NCBI RefSeq assembly: GCF_019645875.1
Contig: NZ_CP081000.1
Span: 5,826,417-5,890,416 of the forward strand
Origin: Mycolicibacterium senegalense
GTDB taxonomy: Bacteria; Actinomycetota; Actinomycetes; Mycobacteriales; Mycobacteriaceae
Direction of reading: 5' to 3'
Length of the DNA: 64,000 nucleotides
Shown here: positions 63,857 through 64,000 of the stretch, piece after piece
Layout of the letters: the number at the start of each line of letters is the position of its first letter
Numbering within the stretch: the stretch's first letter is position 1
Position numbers and translations under genes: made by a program
The notes under the pieces: model-generated
Databases searched by the model: none
Told to the model about the DNA's origin: nothing
Seen by the model: the letters and a program-made list of their open reading frames with translations, nothing else

Positions 63857-64000
63857 GTGGGTGAGTCCGCACCAAATGACGGTGAAGCACCAGTAATCGT
63901 TGGACTGTCTGATGCGGCGATGCACATGTACATCGCAGCGATCGACGCGCTACCGCCGGTCGGCGACCCCGAGTACGGCGACCGCGTCGCGGTCGTTCTC
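63857..64000 (+). CDS. Unidentified gene, 5' fragment
   Basis: 48 codons from GTG 63857 run off the right edge: MGESAPNDGEAPVIVGLSDA, then AMHMYIAAIDALPPVGDP-type sequence. The frame is open and its codon use is mycobacterial. No signal peptide is visible and no family can be named from so little. It is divergent from treS across about 228 bp that contains an AT-rich stretch near 63740-63800 likely to hold promoters. Confidence 0.45.
   Translation, partial: MGESAPNDGEAPVIVGLSDAAMHMYIAAIDALPPVGDPEYGDRVAVVL

Overview
This is a GC-rich actinobacterial chromosome segment from a mycobacterium, most likely a rapidly growing Mycolicibacterium. The marker genes are espR, ethA/ethR, bfrB under IdeR-like boxes, a mycobacterial-type Dps, treS-mak and a methylmannose polysaccharide (MMP) cluster. 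From memory of M. tuberculosis (Mtb) gene order, 1-32 kb matches Rv3838c-Rv3859c (pheA, Rv3839, LCP protein, bfrB, glpQ1, Rv3843c, sodA, Rv3847, espR, Rv3850, hns, rraA, ethA, ethR, Rv3856c, gltD, gltB). The stretch 42-47 kb matches Rv0135c-Rv0139, and the right end matches Rv0126-Rv0127. No tRNA, rRNA, CRISPR array, insertion sequence or prophage was found. Species cannot be decided from the sequence alone.

Layout. 0-8 kb: iron and oxidative-stress genes (IdeR-like boxes, ferritin BfrB, manganese-type SodA), glpQ1, a rhodanese, and a cluster of DnaA-box-like sites. 8-16.5 kb: the espR leader and espR, an ImmA-like metalloprotease with a membrane partner, a Thr-rich secreted protein, a ycnI-copC-copD copper operon, H-NS-like Rv3852 and rraA. 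16.5-32.5 kb: ethA/ethR with a triple operator, a dinB polymerase with an SOS box on its start codon, a PHP protein, an aldehyde dehydrogenase, an F420 enzyme, a GT87 mannosyltransferase and glutamate synthase gltBD. 32.5-41.5 kb: a CPH-type copper ATPase with a CsoR/RicR-like operator, thioesterase, aquaporin, a frameshifted MBL hydrolase, dps, an AlkA-like glycosylase and an FAD oxidoreductase. 41.4-47.4 kb: methyltransferase, a KstR-like-box operon, msrA, a P450 with its TetR regulator, and a second TetR gene.

47.4-51.3 kb: four genes matching the described MMP cluster (1-O-methyltransferase, hydrolase, 3-O-methyltransferase, alpha-mannosyltransferase). The divergent TetR gene beside it carries the sequence GACACGTGTCC over its own start. 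Almost the same sequence (GACATGTGTCC) sits inside an 18-bp palindrome touching the -10 of a good promoter of the manT operon. This suggests a dedicated local repressor of MMP synthesis and is the strongest candidate here for something undescribed.

51.3-64 kb: F420/PPOX oxidoreductase, a C39-like protein, small secreted and DUF427 proteins, a membrane protein apparently fused by deletion to an ABC ATPase, its permease, an acyl-CoA dehydrogenase pair, an MFS exporter, mak-treS (trehalose to maltose-1-phosphate, feeding GlgE) and a truncated gene at the right edge.
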